From Diphasiastrum complanatum (Eukaryota > Streptophyta > Lycopodiopsida > Lycopodiales > Lycopodiaceae), in NCBI GenBank assembly GCA_029204225.1, contig CM055100.1, forward strand, positions 46,189,996 through 46,253,995: a stretch of 64,000 nt of DNA, read 5' to 3'. Below are positions 14,781 to 25,714 of this stretch, one piece after another. The position numbers and the translations under genes are program-made. Under the pieces are notes generated by a model that was not told where the DNA came from, did no database searches, and worked only from the letters and a program-made list of their open reading frames with translations. Every line of letters starts with the position of its first letter. The stretch's first letter is position 1.

Positions 14781-15792
14781 TGTTGGATTATTCTCCTTCT
14801 TACCAATCGTCTAATCGGTTTTGGTCTTCATCCAATGTTTATCCATTTTTGCGGATTTTTCTGTGTGTTTACACAGTCTGCAGAATTACAAGTGTTTTTC
14901 ACAATTTGCAAAATTACACAAAGCAACAGTGTCGCATTTTTTGCCTGACAAAAATTTCGTGTAAAAATGCAATGTCGCTTTTTCGCATTTTTTGCCTATC
15001 AGGAATCTCGTGCAAACATGCAGTGTCGAATTTTTTGCTTTTTCCAAAGAGCCTCAAATGTTAAGGAAATGACTATGGCAAAGTGCGGGGTAACTCTCAA
15101 TGAGATTTAAGGGCACCTTCGGCTTTTTCGTCATTTTGCGAAAAACTCGACAATGTCACTTGTGGCTATTTTAATTCATTTCTGCAGCGATGTAGTTTTG
15201 GTTCATTTATGCAAACAGAATGTTTACGGCCAATTTCACCGCTTATCAACAATCAATGAAAAGGACCGGATGGATGCCAGTGAATCACTAGCCAACTGGC
15301 GATCGCAATTGACGACCTAATCTCTTAGTATAAATAGCTGTTCATTTTCATACAGATTAATTCATTGAAAATCAAAATTATCAGAAGCGTTTGAATAGTT
15401 AGCTCTCTCTCTCTCTCAAGCCTACGAGCTTGAACACTCATGAGCATTCTAGCTCACTTCTTAGAGTTGTTTTAGAGATTGCTATTGTGCTACTGCTCAT
15501 AAGCATTGTGCATTATTCAGACTTTCATTTTAGCCACTCAGAGATAGCATAGAGTACACGGCTTCGATTTGCAACTTATTGTACTCATTTACTTCTGTTT
15601 CGTTTTGAATCAATACTATTCCTTATTGCGTTCAGTTTCGTCTCAGACTATATGTGTTTCTATATTTCTTCGTGACTAATTACTTGTCTGATAATCTTCA
15701 ATGCTTAATTGTTTGGCTATGTAATCATTGTAGTATTGACGATCTCAAAATTAGTTACTATAATATCAAACATGATTTCTATCACTTTCCTT
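14781..15792 (+). repeat. Copia LTR, plus orientation (family shared with 17,515-18,818)
   Basis: Starts TGTTGGATTATTCTCC and is alignable over about 1 kb with the reverse complement of 18,818-17,627; both end their common part at GATTTCTATCA. A TATAAATAG box at 15,330-15,338 and a CT-rich leader mark U3 and R/U5. CACCTTCGGC occurs at 15,114. It is followed by CTTTCC rather than a primer-binding site, so it may be a solo or 3' LTR rather than the 5' LTR of the gag at 16,714. Confidence 0.8.
15330..15338 (+). promoter_or_regulatory. LTR TATA box
   Basis: TATAAATAG in the plus-strand LTR, conserved in the opposite-strand copy at about 18,217-18,228. Confidence 0.7.
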
Positions 15793-16713
15793 TTTTCGAA
15801 AAAATCCGAAAAGGGGTGAAGGTGTTTGAAAATAGTTAAACTGTTGAACTGTGAACAAGTTGACTTCTTCAAAATAGTTGAACGGAAGAAGTCGAAGGTA
15901 AGTGTTGCAGTTTTCGAAAAACTGCAAAAAATGCGAACTGCGACACTTAGTGTATTTTTCTACAGACTGTTCGAAAATAATGTAAATCTACAGACTTGTT
16001 CTAAATGCAAGTTTTGTGGAAGTCCTTGAAGATGGCCAAGTCTTCAATGACTTCAAGTTATTAAACTTAACATCTAAACTTAAAATATAATGGGATTGGT
16101 TACCCTTTGCTGGCGATCAGCCGGAAGTCCGTTGTAGACATTCTTCAAGTAATTGGTTGTCTAAGTTATCATTCACCAAGGAGGCATCTGCGGGCTTAAT
16201 TTCCAACATTTTGAAGCAGCTAACCAGTGAGCACGCGCGTGCCAGTAGCAGTCTGCAATGTGTCATCGGTGCAAGGTCCCTGAATCTAGACTGTCGGATC
16301 AAAGCACATCAACGGCTGAGATTTCTTGAAGAGTCTGCACTTCAAATTTCACTTCATTTGAAGGCTCCCACAAGTGCCCCTAACTTTTGGGATCGAGCCA
16401 TTCTTCCTAAGGGCTCCGTCCACTAGTTGTTTTTGCAAGAAAGTAAAAAATAGAGTGATTTTTTTACCTAGCTGGGGAGACTATTTTTTGGATCTAATTA
16501 GATAGGAGCTATGCTGGTACAAAGGGCTACCTGTTGATATAAAAATCGCTTAACAGAAGTTTTGAGCCATTTTGAAACAAAAATCTTCAAATTGGCATAA
16601 TTTTCTATCCATAGCTCGGATTGACACATGGTCTGAGACGTCATTTGTCAATTTTGTAGCAAATTTTTCATTTTTGAGGTCATTTTTGCAATCCAGTCTC
16701 ATCTTCTTTAGTA
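15793..16713 (+). other. Retroelement leader-like stretch, no gene recognised
   Basis: No coding motif. The start repeats the CGAAGGT/TTCGAAAA words seen in neighbouring LTRs. The frame 16,157-16,426 has no family resemblance. It probably represents an untranslated leader upstream of the gag at 16,714. Confidence 0.45.
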
Positions 16714-17513
16714 ATGACAACTCTAAGTGAGAGCGTCCTCAATGAGTCAAGCAAATTGGAAGGAGCCGACAACTATGTAGTTTGGAAATTCAAACTAAAG
16801 AACATTTTGATGGAAAAGGAGCTATGGGAGATCGTGACAGGTGAAGAGACAAGGCCGTTAATTGAAGAAGATTAGTGGGCCTTTGACAAGAGAAATGAAA
16901 AGCATAGAATATCAACAACTTATCAGTTAGAGATGCAATTATTCCCTACATTTCGAATTCGAAAGGATCAAAAGAAGCATGAAATATGTTGAAGGCATTG
17001 TTTGAAACCACAAGCACATCGCGAGTGCTATTTTTGAAGACAAAGCTACACACATTAGGAATGGATGATAATGCAACCATTTCCGATCACCTATTGAAGG
17101 TAAAGGAGATCCGTGATTAATTGGTTGCCATTGGAGAGTGAGTACATGATCGTGAGATCGTGCAATTGACATTGAACAACTTGAGTGAGTCACGTCAAAT
17201 GTTTGTGACAAGTATAGCCACACGGGAGAATCTTCCAACCTATAAAGAGTTAGGTGAATTTCTTTTGTAGGAAAAACAACGTCGAGAGAATTTGAGTCAT
17301 CGCAACAAGGAATTTGATCAAGCTCTTGTTGTTAGAGGATGTGGTGGCAGATATGGTTGTGGAAGACACCAATCAAGAAGTGGAAACTCAAATCATGGAT
17401 CACTCCAACAATTTAAAGAACAATCCAATGATGGTCCAGATTAAGGCAATTGGCATTAAGGTCGAGGTCAAGGACGCGGCAATCCAAGGCAGAAGTGTCG
17501 GAAAGTGGTAATG
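16714..17513 (+). pseudogene. Copia gag, heavily mutated
   Basis: The start contains LNESSKLEGADNYVVWKFK and ELWEIV, a Copia Gag N-terminus. Stop codons appear from about 16,875 and recur, and the frame shifts. The region ends with a Gly/Arg/Gln-rich GRGQGRGNP-like segment just before the expected zinc knuckle, where it is cut by an unrelated junction at 17,514. A related gag start lies on the minus strand at 37,368. Confidence 0.75.
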
Positions 17514-17514
17514 C

Positions 17515-18818
17515 AGAAGATAGATCTAGCTCGAAAAGAAAAAAAACTTTCGTGCATGGCGGAATAAACTATCATCATCTTTCCAATGCATGACTACGCC
17601 CATCAATTCCCAACAAGACAATAGTGATAGAAATCACGTTTGATCTTATAGTAACTAATTTTGAAATCGTCAGTACTACAGTGATTACGTAGCCAAACAA
17701 TTAAGCATTGAAGATTATCAAACAAATAATTAGTCGCAAATTAATACAGAAATGCATATAGTCTAAGACAAAACTGAACGCAATAAGAAAAAGTATTGAT
17801 TCAAAACGAAACAGAAGTAATGAGTACAATAATTTGGGGATCGAAGCCGTGTACTCTATGTTATCTCTGAGCGGCTAAAATGAAAGTCTGAATGGATTCA
17901 TGCAAAATTGGCTCATTCTGAACACTGCATAAGCAATGCTTGGGCGTGTATTGTCTGCAAGGTACATTAGCGAACCTATCAGTTTCTTGTAAGGTGTGAG
18001 CTGTATTTTTTCTCTCTCTTCCTCAGTCTTCAGACAATCATTGTTTGCAATGTTGATGAGCAGTAGCGCAATAGCAATCTCTAAAACAACTCTAAGAAGT
18101 GAGCTAGAATGCTTAGGAGTGTTCAAGTTCGTAGGCTTGAGAGAGGGAGAGCTAACTATTCAAACGCTTCTGATAATTCTGATTTTCAATGAATTAATGT
18201 ATATGAGAATGAACAACTATTTATACTAAGAAATTAGGTCGTCAATTGCGATCGCCAGTTGGCTGGTGATCCACTGGCATCCATCCGGTCCTTGTCACTG
18301 ATTGCTGATAAGCAGTGAAATTGGCCATAAATGTTCTGTCTGCATAAATGAACCAAAATTGTAGCTCTGCAGACATGAACTAAAATAGCCACAATCGACA
18401 CTGTCGGGTTTTTTGCAAAATGGCGAAAAAGCCGAAGGCGCTCTTAAATCTCATTTAGGATTGTCCCACACGTTGTCAGAGTCATTTTCTTAACATTTGA
18501 GGCTCTTTGAAAAAAGCAAAAAATGCAACATTGCATATCTACACGAGATTCCTGACAGGCGAAAAAGCGACACTACATTTTTACACGAGATTTTTGTTAA
18601 GAGAAAAATGCAAAAAAGGCGACACTGCATTTTTACACGAGATTTTTGTCAGGCAAAAAATGCGACATTGTCGTTAAACTCCATGTAATTCTGCAAACTG
18701 TGAAAAACACTTGTAATTCTGCAGACTATGTAAATACACGGAAGAATCCGCAGAACTGGATAAACAATGGATGAAGATTAAAATCGATTAGACGATTGGT
18801 AAGAAGGAGAATCCAACA
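17515..18818 (-). repeat. 3' LTR of the minus-strand Copia at 18.8-22.3 kb, with internal insertion
   Basis: The LTR starts TGTTGGATTCTCC at 18,818, directly after a purine-rich AAGGGAAAG polypurine tract, and matches the plus-strand LTR at 14,781 to about 17,627. Beyond that it continues for about 110 bp to ATTACCA at 17,515; this last part is repeated at 22,268-22,370. A TATAAATAG box lies at 18,217-18,228. Relative to the other copy about 170 bp of Copia reverse-transcriptase sequence is inserted at 17,893-18,060. Confidence 0.75.
17893..18060 (-). pseudogene. Copia RT/RNase H connection fragment captured inside an LTR
   Basis: The frame contains LTPYKKLIGSLMYLADNTRP and AYAVFRMSQFCMNP, the conserved Copia segment between RT and RNase H. 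The flanking bases on both sides (ACTGCTCAT and AGACTTTCATTTTAGCC) are LTR sequence that is contiguous, apart from about 18 bp, in the LTR copy at 14,781. It resembles the matching segment of the Copia at 24,317 more than that of its own host element. Confidence 0.8.
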
Positions 18819-18923
18819 CTTTCCCTTAATCTAAATCCTTGAATGCCTTGACTTTCAAACTTAGTTCTACACAGGATCTTCTGTGTGACTCTAAACTTAA
18901 TGCTTTCGTAAAAACATTTGTTG

Positions 18924-19574
18924 TCATATATTGTGTCTACAGTACTGCAATCTGACCTCTTCATTGAGAACTTTGCTTCTGACAAAATGATACTTTAGTT
19001 CAATGCGCTTACTCCTGGAATGAAATATAGGGTTGGTTGATAAAGCGATGGCACTTTGATTATCACAAAATAATGTAATCGGAACATATTGATTCAGACC
19101 GATATCTGAGAGTAAGTTTCTCAACCAAATTGCTTCCTTTGTAGCTTGAGAGACTGCGATATACTCTGATTCAGTGGAAGATAGAGCTATCAAAGATTGC
19201 TTGCGACTGTTCCAGAAAATTGGACCATTGTTGAGGAATAATGTAAATCTAGAAATAGATTTACGAGTGTCTACATCTCCTGCCCAACTCACATCTATGT
19301 AACCACTGAAAAAATTGAGTTTGTCGTTGTCGACTGCTCCATAACAAATGCAAAAGTCCACAGTAGCTCGAAGATATCTCATGACTCTGATAAGAGCCGT
19401 CCAATGTGTTATACCAGGATTAGTCATAAATTGACTGAGAGAGCTGACTGCAAAAGCTATGTCTGGCCTAGTACAGATCATGGTGTACATAAGAGATCCT
19501 ATAATAGAATGGTAAGGATACTCACGCATCTGTTGCTTCTCATGAATTGTTTGGGGACACTGGTCCTTTGACAA
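18924..19574 (-). pseudogene. Copia RNase H
   Basis: The 216-residue frame has YHSIIGSLMYTMICTRPDIA at its start, YIDVSWAGD with the first catalytic Asp, LSSTESEYIA with the Glu, and LFCDNQSAIAL with the next Asp. RNase H removes template RNA during reverse transcription. The domain itself is uninterrupted; one stop and shift separate it from RT. Confidence 0.88.
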
Positions 19575-19580
19575 TTTGAG

Positions 19581-20150
19581 TCATGGTTTCATTGGTGAGA
19601 GAGCTAACTTATGATTGATCAGATTATATCTGACTAAAATGTTGTAGATGTACCTTTGTTGTGTAATGTAGATCAACTTTTGTTTTCTGTCTCTGTGGAT
19701 TTGTATACCAAGGCAGAAATGAGCTTCGTCCAGATCGGTCATGTCGAATTCAGAAGGTAGCATTGTCTTCTCCTCTTTTATCAGATCGGTACTATTGCTG
19801 AAAAGCAATGTATCATCCACGTATAATGTGATAATGATAAAAGACTGTTGCACTGCTTTGAGGTAAACATTTGAATATGAAGAGCTAGGTGTATAGTCAT
19901 GATCAATGAGGAAAGTATTGATCCTTTGAAAGTATGCTCGAGCAGATTGCTTCAAGCCATAAAGTGCCTTATGGAGTTTACAAACATGATTGCGCTTACC
20001 CTCGATAATATAACCTTCGAGTTGCAACATGTAAATGTCTTCTTCGATAACTCCATTGAGATATGTTGTCTGTACATCCATTTGATGTATTTTCAAATCT
20101 ATTGCAGCGACAAATGATAGAAAAAAGTTGAATAGAAGAATGCTTGACTA
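19581..20150 (-). pseudogene. Copia reverse transcriptase
   Basis: Visible RT motifs are HQMDVQTTYLNG (first catalytic Asp), KLHKALYGLKQSARAY, and TLYVDDTLLF with the YVDD catalytic pair. The N-terminal fingers upstream of 20,150 are interrupted by stops. The closest match within the window is the RT at 39,973-40,812. Confidence 0.88.
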
Positions 20151-20651
20151 CTGGACTGAAGGTCTCAGTGTAATCGACGTTGTATACTTGAGAAAAAACT
20201 TTGGCTACTAGTTGTGCCTTTCTTCTGTTGATGCTTCCATCTGCGTTGTACTTGACTTTGAAAATCCATTTGCAATCAACTACATTTTTGCTAGCAAGAA
20301 TTCAACAATTGTCCACATCTGGTTCTTGATAAGAGATGAATACTCTTTATCCATAGCTCCTTTTCAGAGATATGAGTCAGGCTAACTGAGTGCCTCTTGG
20401 ACAAACGTCGATTCCTGAACAAGATATGTTGCAGATTCGTCGATATACTGGTTGGCTGGTCTGCTAGTCCTTGAAGATCTTTGGGTAATACATGAAGTTG
20501 ATCGTTTCTATCATACTCGTTGTTCGTCGGAAGTAGAAGAGCTTGGACCTTCAATGGGAATAGTCGCTTGTGGAACTGGAAAGTTCAAAGCATTAGGAGA
20601 ATCTGATAGGTCGGCTACATGGGAATTGCCCATTCCTTAGAGGTCTTGAAA

Positions 20652-21704
20652 CTAATCTTCGATGAAGATGACATCCCGGCTAGTGAATATCTTCGACTCG
20701 ATGGGATCAAACAACTTGTAGGCTTGATCTAAAGTAGTGTAGCTGATGAAAACACACTTGATACTCTGGAAGTCGAGTTTCTTCCTGAGATCATGAGGTA
20801 TCTGTGCAAAAGCAGTACATCCAAAAACTTGTAAGTTTGATAAATAATGTTTGGTACCTGTCCAAACTTCGAATGGTGTTTTGTCTGAGAGGCCTTTAGT
20901 AGAACATCTATTCTGAATATAGGTTGCTGTTGAAACAACTTCTACCCAGAAGGACTTTGGAAGTGTCGCATGTGATAACATGCACTTTGCCGATTCAACT
21001 AAGGTTCTGTTCTTTCTCTCAACAAGACCATTTGACTGAGGCAAATAGGAAGTGATGTATTGTTGCTCAATGCCATTGTTAAGACAATAATCCTTGAATT
21101 CGTTGGAGATGTATTCTCCCTCGTCATCTTACCTCAGTGCTTTGATTCGTTTTTCAGTTTGATTCTCAGCATGCTCTTTGAATTGTCTGAATTTGATGAA
21201 AGCCTCTTATTTTTGTTTAATGAAATAAACAACTGTTCTTCTGGAGAATTCGTCAATAAAGGTAATGAAGTACTTTGCATCTATCAATGAAGGAGTTTGC
21301 ATAGGTCCACATATATCTGTATGAACAACATCTAACAGACCTTTTGTTGCATGCATATGGTTTGATCTAAAAGGAATCCTAGCCTGCTTTCCAAAAATGC
21401 AGCTATGACAAACAAGGAGATCGACCTTACTAGAAGGATAGTCAAGATCAAAGACCATGGATTGTTTGGTCATGTTCAAAATAGATGCATGATTCACGTG
21501 TCCTAAGCGATGATGCCATAATAATACTTTATTGACTAGAACAGAGGTTTTCAAAGCTTGACTAGACTCATAATAACAGTGTGCCAATCTATATAAGTAA
21601 CCATGTCTCTTTCCAAGTGCAAGGATCTTATCACTCCTATCAATAATTCTGCATTGATCATATTCGAATTCTACCTTATGACCTAAATCTGTAATTCTAC
21701 TCAC
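20652..21704 (-). pseudogene. Copia GAG-pre-integrase and integrase
   Basis: The frames include LWHHRLGHVNHAS with CHSC further on (HHCC zinc domain), VVHTDICGPM (first catalytic Asp), a DDEGEYISNEF region (second Asp, with a stop just before it) and PQSNGLVERKNRT (Glu). The C-terminal part continues to VFGCTAFAQIPHDLRKKLD and a FISYTTLDQAYKLF segment typical of Copia integrase tails. Stops at about 21,207 and 21,130 break the chain. Confidence 0.88.
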
Positions 21705-22337
21705 TGATAACAGATTTGTAGAGATTTTAGGAACATATAAAACCTTTGATAGTAATTTGAATTGATCATGCTAGAATCGCAATCTTATAGTTCCTTCACC
21801 TTCAATAGTGTGAGTGCTATTGTCACCAAGATGAACAAATTTTTTCGTGTTGTAAGGAGTGTAGGAGTTGAAGATCTCACATTGATTGGTCATATGTTGA
21901 GTTGCCCCAGAATCCAAAAACTATGAATCATCCAAAAATGTGCTTTGATCTTTGACCATAAATGCGCCTTCGTCCACTTCGACTTGGGGAGATGATGAGA
22001 CTGTGTTTGCTTGTTGATAGTGTTGCTTGGTTGCGTTCTTTGCTTATAGAATTCGGCAATCCTTGATCTCATGGTTATTGCGCTTGCAATACCTACAAAA
22101 TATCTTCTTCTTCAACTATGGATTCGATGATTGTTCTTGACCTTGAGTCTGTTTTTGATTCATTGCAGCCTTCTTGGAGCTTTTTTGCTTCTGTCGCTTT
22201 GAGCCTTTGTTGACAAATAGAGCCTGAGAGGAGGAAGTAGGCAAAGTGTCTTTTTGCAGCAAAGTGGTAATGCAGAACATAGATCTAGCTCGAAAAGAAA
22301 AAAAACTTTCGTGCGTGGCAGAATAAACTATCTTCAT
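21705..22337 (-). pseudogene. Copia late gag zinc knuckle and protease
   Basis: FCRYCKRNNHEIKDC near 22,100-22,051 is a CCHC knuckle that binds element RNA. LDSGATQHM near 21,920-21,895 is the aspartic-protease active site. Stops separate the two. The upstream end of the frame runs into the LTR-tail copy at 22,268. Confidence 0.82.
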
Positions 22338-22370
22338 CTTTTCAATGCATGACTACGCCTATCAAACAAG

Positions 22371-22831
22371 ACAAGGTGGAACCATGAGTGGTCCAATAGA
22401 ATTTAGAGGTGAATGGATCAATGGTCCAATAGGATTAAGAGGTGGAAAAAGTGTGATCCAATCATAGTCAAGCATTGTGGTAGCTCGTGGATCTACTAGT
22501 ATCATTGTACTTCTCATTTGGATCGAATTGATTGAGAGATTGAGTGGATTTTGAGTGTAAGTGATTTTCTAGTTTTCTCTCTCTACCCGACAGCTCGTGA
22601 TGATTTTCTCTCTCTACCCAAGGAGAGCAGCTTGTTTTTTCTTAGAATAACTTTTGGATACTTCCCACACGTGTGAGCTAGAGTTGGAAGTGATTGAATG
22701 CATGTAGTAGTGTGTTTTTGCCATAGAATCAAAGATAGATCTTGAATCTCAATCTAGTCTTGATCTTGGTGCATCTACACACCTTAGGAAATCTCAAGTA
22801 CATGTTGTGGTCAGTCCACACGTGTGAATTT
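22371..22831 (+). repeat. Partial LTR, plus orientation (family of the LTR at 53,317-55,013)
   Basis: The block matches the reverse complement of about 54,230-54,690 plus 53,317-53,355, with very few differences per 100 bases, and ends GTGAATTTAACA exactly like that LTR. The start of the LTR is missing at 22,371. Two GGTCCAATAG units are present against three in the other copy. Two CACACGTGTG palindromes lie at 22,666 and 22,817. The right flank is Copia integrase sequence. Confidence 0.85.
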
Positions 22832-23455
22832 AACATTCCATACCACATCTCATACGGCATCTTCTCATTAAGTGCTTTGGTTGGTGATCTATTAATCACA
22901 TGACATGTTGTTGCCACTGCTTATGCCCAAAGAAACTTCGGGAGATCTCCCTCATGCAACATGCACCTGACCATTTCCATGATGGTCCGTTTTGTTGAGG
23001 ATTATAAGGAGCGGTGAACTCCCTTGAGATTCCATGATCTTTGTAGAAGTCCAATTTTCATCTGCCATCATTGCAAATGCATCTGACTCTTCTCCTCCTC
23101 CTCAACGATGTTCGCCTGTTTTGCATCCTTCCTCTTGAGATCATCCTTCTTCTTGTTGCACTCTCTCACAAAATGTCTGGGCTTGTCACAATAGAAACAT
23201 TTATTGTCTAATTTGTCCTGCCACCCTTTCTTTTTTCCTTCCTTCCATGGCTGACTGGGTTGTCCCTTCTCCAACGTATGCACCTGCTTTGGTCCTTTGA
23301 GTCCCATCTTCTTGAAACCGGTCAGCAATGCTACTTCATCCTGTGGAGAGTTAATCTTGCACATGCCTTCCTCTTGTATAAGTCTCTTACTGGTATATTC
23401 CATGTCCATCCTTTTTTCAAATCCATCCAGCATCATCACTAAGGGGTCATTTTTA
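22832..23455 (-). pseudogene. Copia gag zinc knuckle fused by deletion to integrase core
   Basis: From 23,450 downward: a Gag stretch (RMDMEYTSKRLIQEE, then CFYCDKPRHFVREC, a CCHC knuckle with Gly replaced by Pro), an acidic end, SDAFAMMADENW, then without protease directly LDFYKDHGI and APYNPQQNG from the integrase core and FLWA-AVATTCHVINRSPTKAL from its C-terminal half. The joint near 23,055 is an internal deletion of about 1 kb relative to an intact Copia. Confidence 0.78.
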
Positions 23456-23763
23456 GCACGACTATGCCGACTATTTTTACAACTGGCTAAAAAGTCGCAA
23501 AACATTTTTACGGGCCATTTCTAAGGCCGCAAACTTTTTCTCTTGCCTCATTAAGGGCTGGCTGAGACCCACTTCTAAGTGGACTGGCACTTTTCACTCG
23601 GCTTTACATATATCAAATATTTTTTATGATTCTTGAGACCGTCACAAAACTACTATAACTTGTCTAGCCACTTTAGGGGTAGGTTGGGACCCTTTTATAG
23701 AGGCAACTATATGCCGATTTTGTTGCTAGTACCCGGGTTTTACATGCCGGTTTTTTTACAATT
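23456..23763. other. Unassigned segment between two Copia remnants
   Basis: No coding motif. It contains two similar words, GGCTGGCTGAGACCC near 23,558 and GTAGGTTGGGACCC near 23,680, and the palindrome CCACTT/AAGTGG near 23,570. It may be the remains of an unrecognised transposon end. Confidence 0.4.
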
Positions 23764-24661
23764 TTGAAAAAAGAAAGCCCAATATTAGGCCAATTTTCCA
23801 TGCGGAAATATCGGCTAACAGACCAACCACTTGGTTTTGTAAGCCAAGAATATCCAGAATACGGATGTCACATGAATAAAAGCATTTATGGTCGGAAACA
23901 AGCAGCAAGACAATGGTATAGCAAGAAGGACGAAGCACTACGTTTCTTAGGTTTCAAACCTCTATTTGTTGAATCAAATGTCTATATCAAGCATGTCCAA
24001 AATGAAATAATCATTCTACCGGTTTATGTTGATGACACGCTTATCTTCTCAAGAAGAGATAACTTAATTTCAAATGTCAAAAGAAACATTTTTGAAATAT
24101 TTGAGATCGCTGACCTAGGAGAAGCTAAAATCTATCTAGGCTTGCAGATCCAAAGAGACTTTGAAGGTGGTAAGTTGTATCTTAACCAACAAAAGTACAC
24201 TCAAAAGATCATTGAAGACTTGCATGCTCGAATGCAAAGGTGTGCATACTCCCATGATACCTGGAACAATACTGAGCAAGGCAGATTGTCCGCAGACTCT
24301 TGAGGAAGAGAAGTGAATGGCCAAAACACCCTATCGAAGGCTGATTGGATCATTGTTATATCTAGCAGACAACACCAGACTTGATATAGCGTTTGCAGTA
24401 TACAAGGTGAGCCAATATATATTAAACCCAGGATCGTTGCATTGGAAGTTAGCAAAGAGAATACTACAATATCTCCAGGAAACGAAAGACTATGGACTGT
24501 GTTATTGTAAGGAAGCTGGATTTCACATCGAATATTACAGTGACACAAGTTGGGCATCCATGAAGGATGATAGCAAAAGTATTTCAAGAGGTTGTACTCT
24601 AGTATCTGGTGCAGCCACACTCTGGATAAGCAAGATGCAAACAATAGTAGCTCAATTGTAA
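23764..24661 (+). pseudogene. Copia RT and RNase H remnant, plus strand
   Basis: The frame 23,764-24,303 includes HMNKSIYGRKQAARQWY and LPVYVDDTLIF (YVDD); a shift near 24,300 leads to PYRRLIGSLLYLADNTRLDI, HWKLAKRILQYLQ, YYSDTSWASM (RNase H Asp) and ISKMQTIVAQL, ending before the ESEY Glu. The 5' half of RT, integrase and gag are missing. The connection segment matches the fragment captured at 17,893-18,060 best. Confidence 0.87.
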
Positions 24662-24839
24662 GAACCACCAAGTGAAGATCTTCAGGATTCCAATCACATG
24701 CAAACCAAAAGGACACTTGTGGAGCATGAACCTTGTAGAGCCAAGAGAAGAAGAAAGGAGGATAGTGCATGTGGGAGAGTAGTTAATAGCCACCCAGTTC
24801 AAGAGACTATGATCCTTGTTGGTGGAATATAAAGACTGT

Positions 24840-25714
24840 TTTTCTGGAGCTATAGTGATCTAAAGGGCATTCCGCCAATAGTAGTCCAACATACCATACC
24901 CTTGGTGGACGGAGCAGTCCCCAAGTGAGCCGTTACTACCGCTGCAACCCGAACTATACAGAACTGATCAAGCAGGAGTTGCAAAAGCTGATGGACGCAG
25001 ATTTCATTTACGAGATTGAGCACACGGAATGGGTATCATCGATAGTTATAGTACCCAAGAAGAATGGCAAAATGTGGATCTGTGTGAATCTGAAGGTGCT
25101 AAATGCAGTCACCAAAAAGGACCATACTCCTTTACCATTTACGGAAAGTGTCCTTGACAGGGTAGCTGGCGCCAAAGCCTACAGTTTTCTGGACGGCTTC
25201 AGCGGCTACAACCAACTGAAAATAGCCCCCCGGGACCAGCACAAGATAGCATTTGCCATGGACTTTGCAATGCCCCAAGCACTTTCCAGCGAGTCATGCA
25301 GGCAGCATTCAAAGATTATCTACAAAAAATTTTGAGAAATTTCTTGGACGATCTATGCGTGCATGGACCAGATTCAAAACACTTTTTCAAATTGGAGAAG
25401 GTGTTACAAAAATGCCGCGACTACCAGATCTCCGTAAATCCAGAAAAATGTCAGTTCTGGGTGACACATGGCTTGATACTCAGCCATATAGTGTCAAGAC
25501 ATGGGATCGCCATATATCTATCAAAGATCAAGACCATTATTGATCTACCACCACCGGGGACAATCCGCGAGGTCTACATTTTCATGGGTCATGCTAACTA
25601 CTATAGGATCTTCATTCTTGATTTTGCGGAGTTAGCCAGAACAATCTACAAACTCACAACGGATCCACATTGGAATGAGGAAGCCCTAAAAGCTTCCAAA
25701 AGCTTAAGGATGCA
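24840..25714 (+). pseudogene. Gypsy reverse transcriptase
   Basis: Motifs in order: SSIVIVPKKNGKMWICVNLK, the catalytic FLDGFSGYNQ region, FCNAPSTFQRVM, and NFLDDLCVHG, the FLDD form of the catalytic pair. One stop near 24,925, a frameshift with a short loss near 25,270 and another shift near 25,700 interrupt it. The thumb segment (CQFWVTHGLILSHIVS) is retained. Confidence 0.88.

Larger units (their letters stand above)
18819..22370 (-). mobile_element. Copia retrotransposon, minus strand, 5'-truncated
   Basis: Reading down from 22,337: late gag with CCHC knuckle, protease, GAG-pre-integrase, integrase, RT and RNase H, then a polypurine tract and the 3' LTR. The order INT before RT defines Copia. 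The 5' LTR, primer site and first half of gag are missing. In their place at 22,268-22,370 sits a copy of the last ~100 bp of the 3' LTR. Multiple stops make it inactive. Confidence 0.88.

Noticed and set aside
16157-16426. An 89-codon plus-strand ORF with ordinary amino-acid composition
   Set aside because: No motif, and its position upstream of a gag start fits an untranslated leader.
24201-24770. A 189-codon minus-strand ORF
   Set aside because: It is the antisense of the Copia RT/RNase H remnant on the plus strand.
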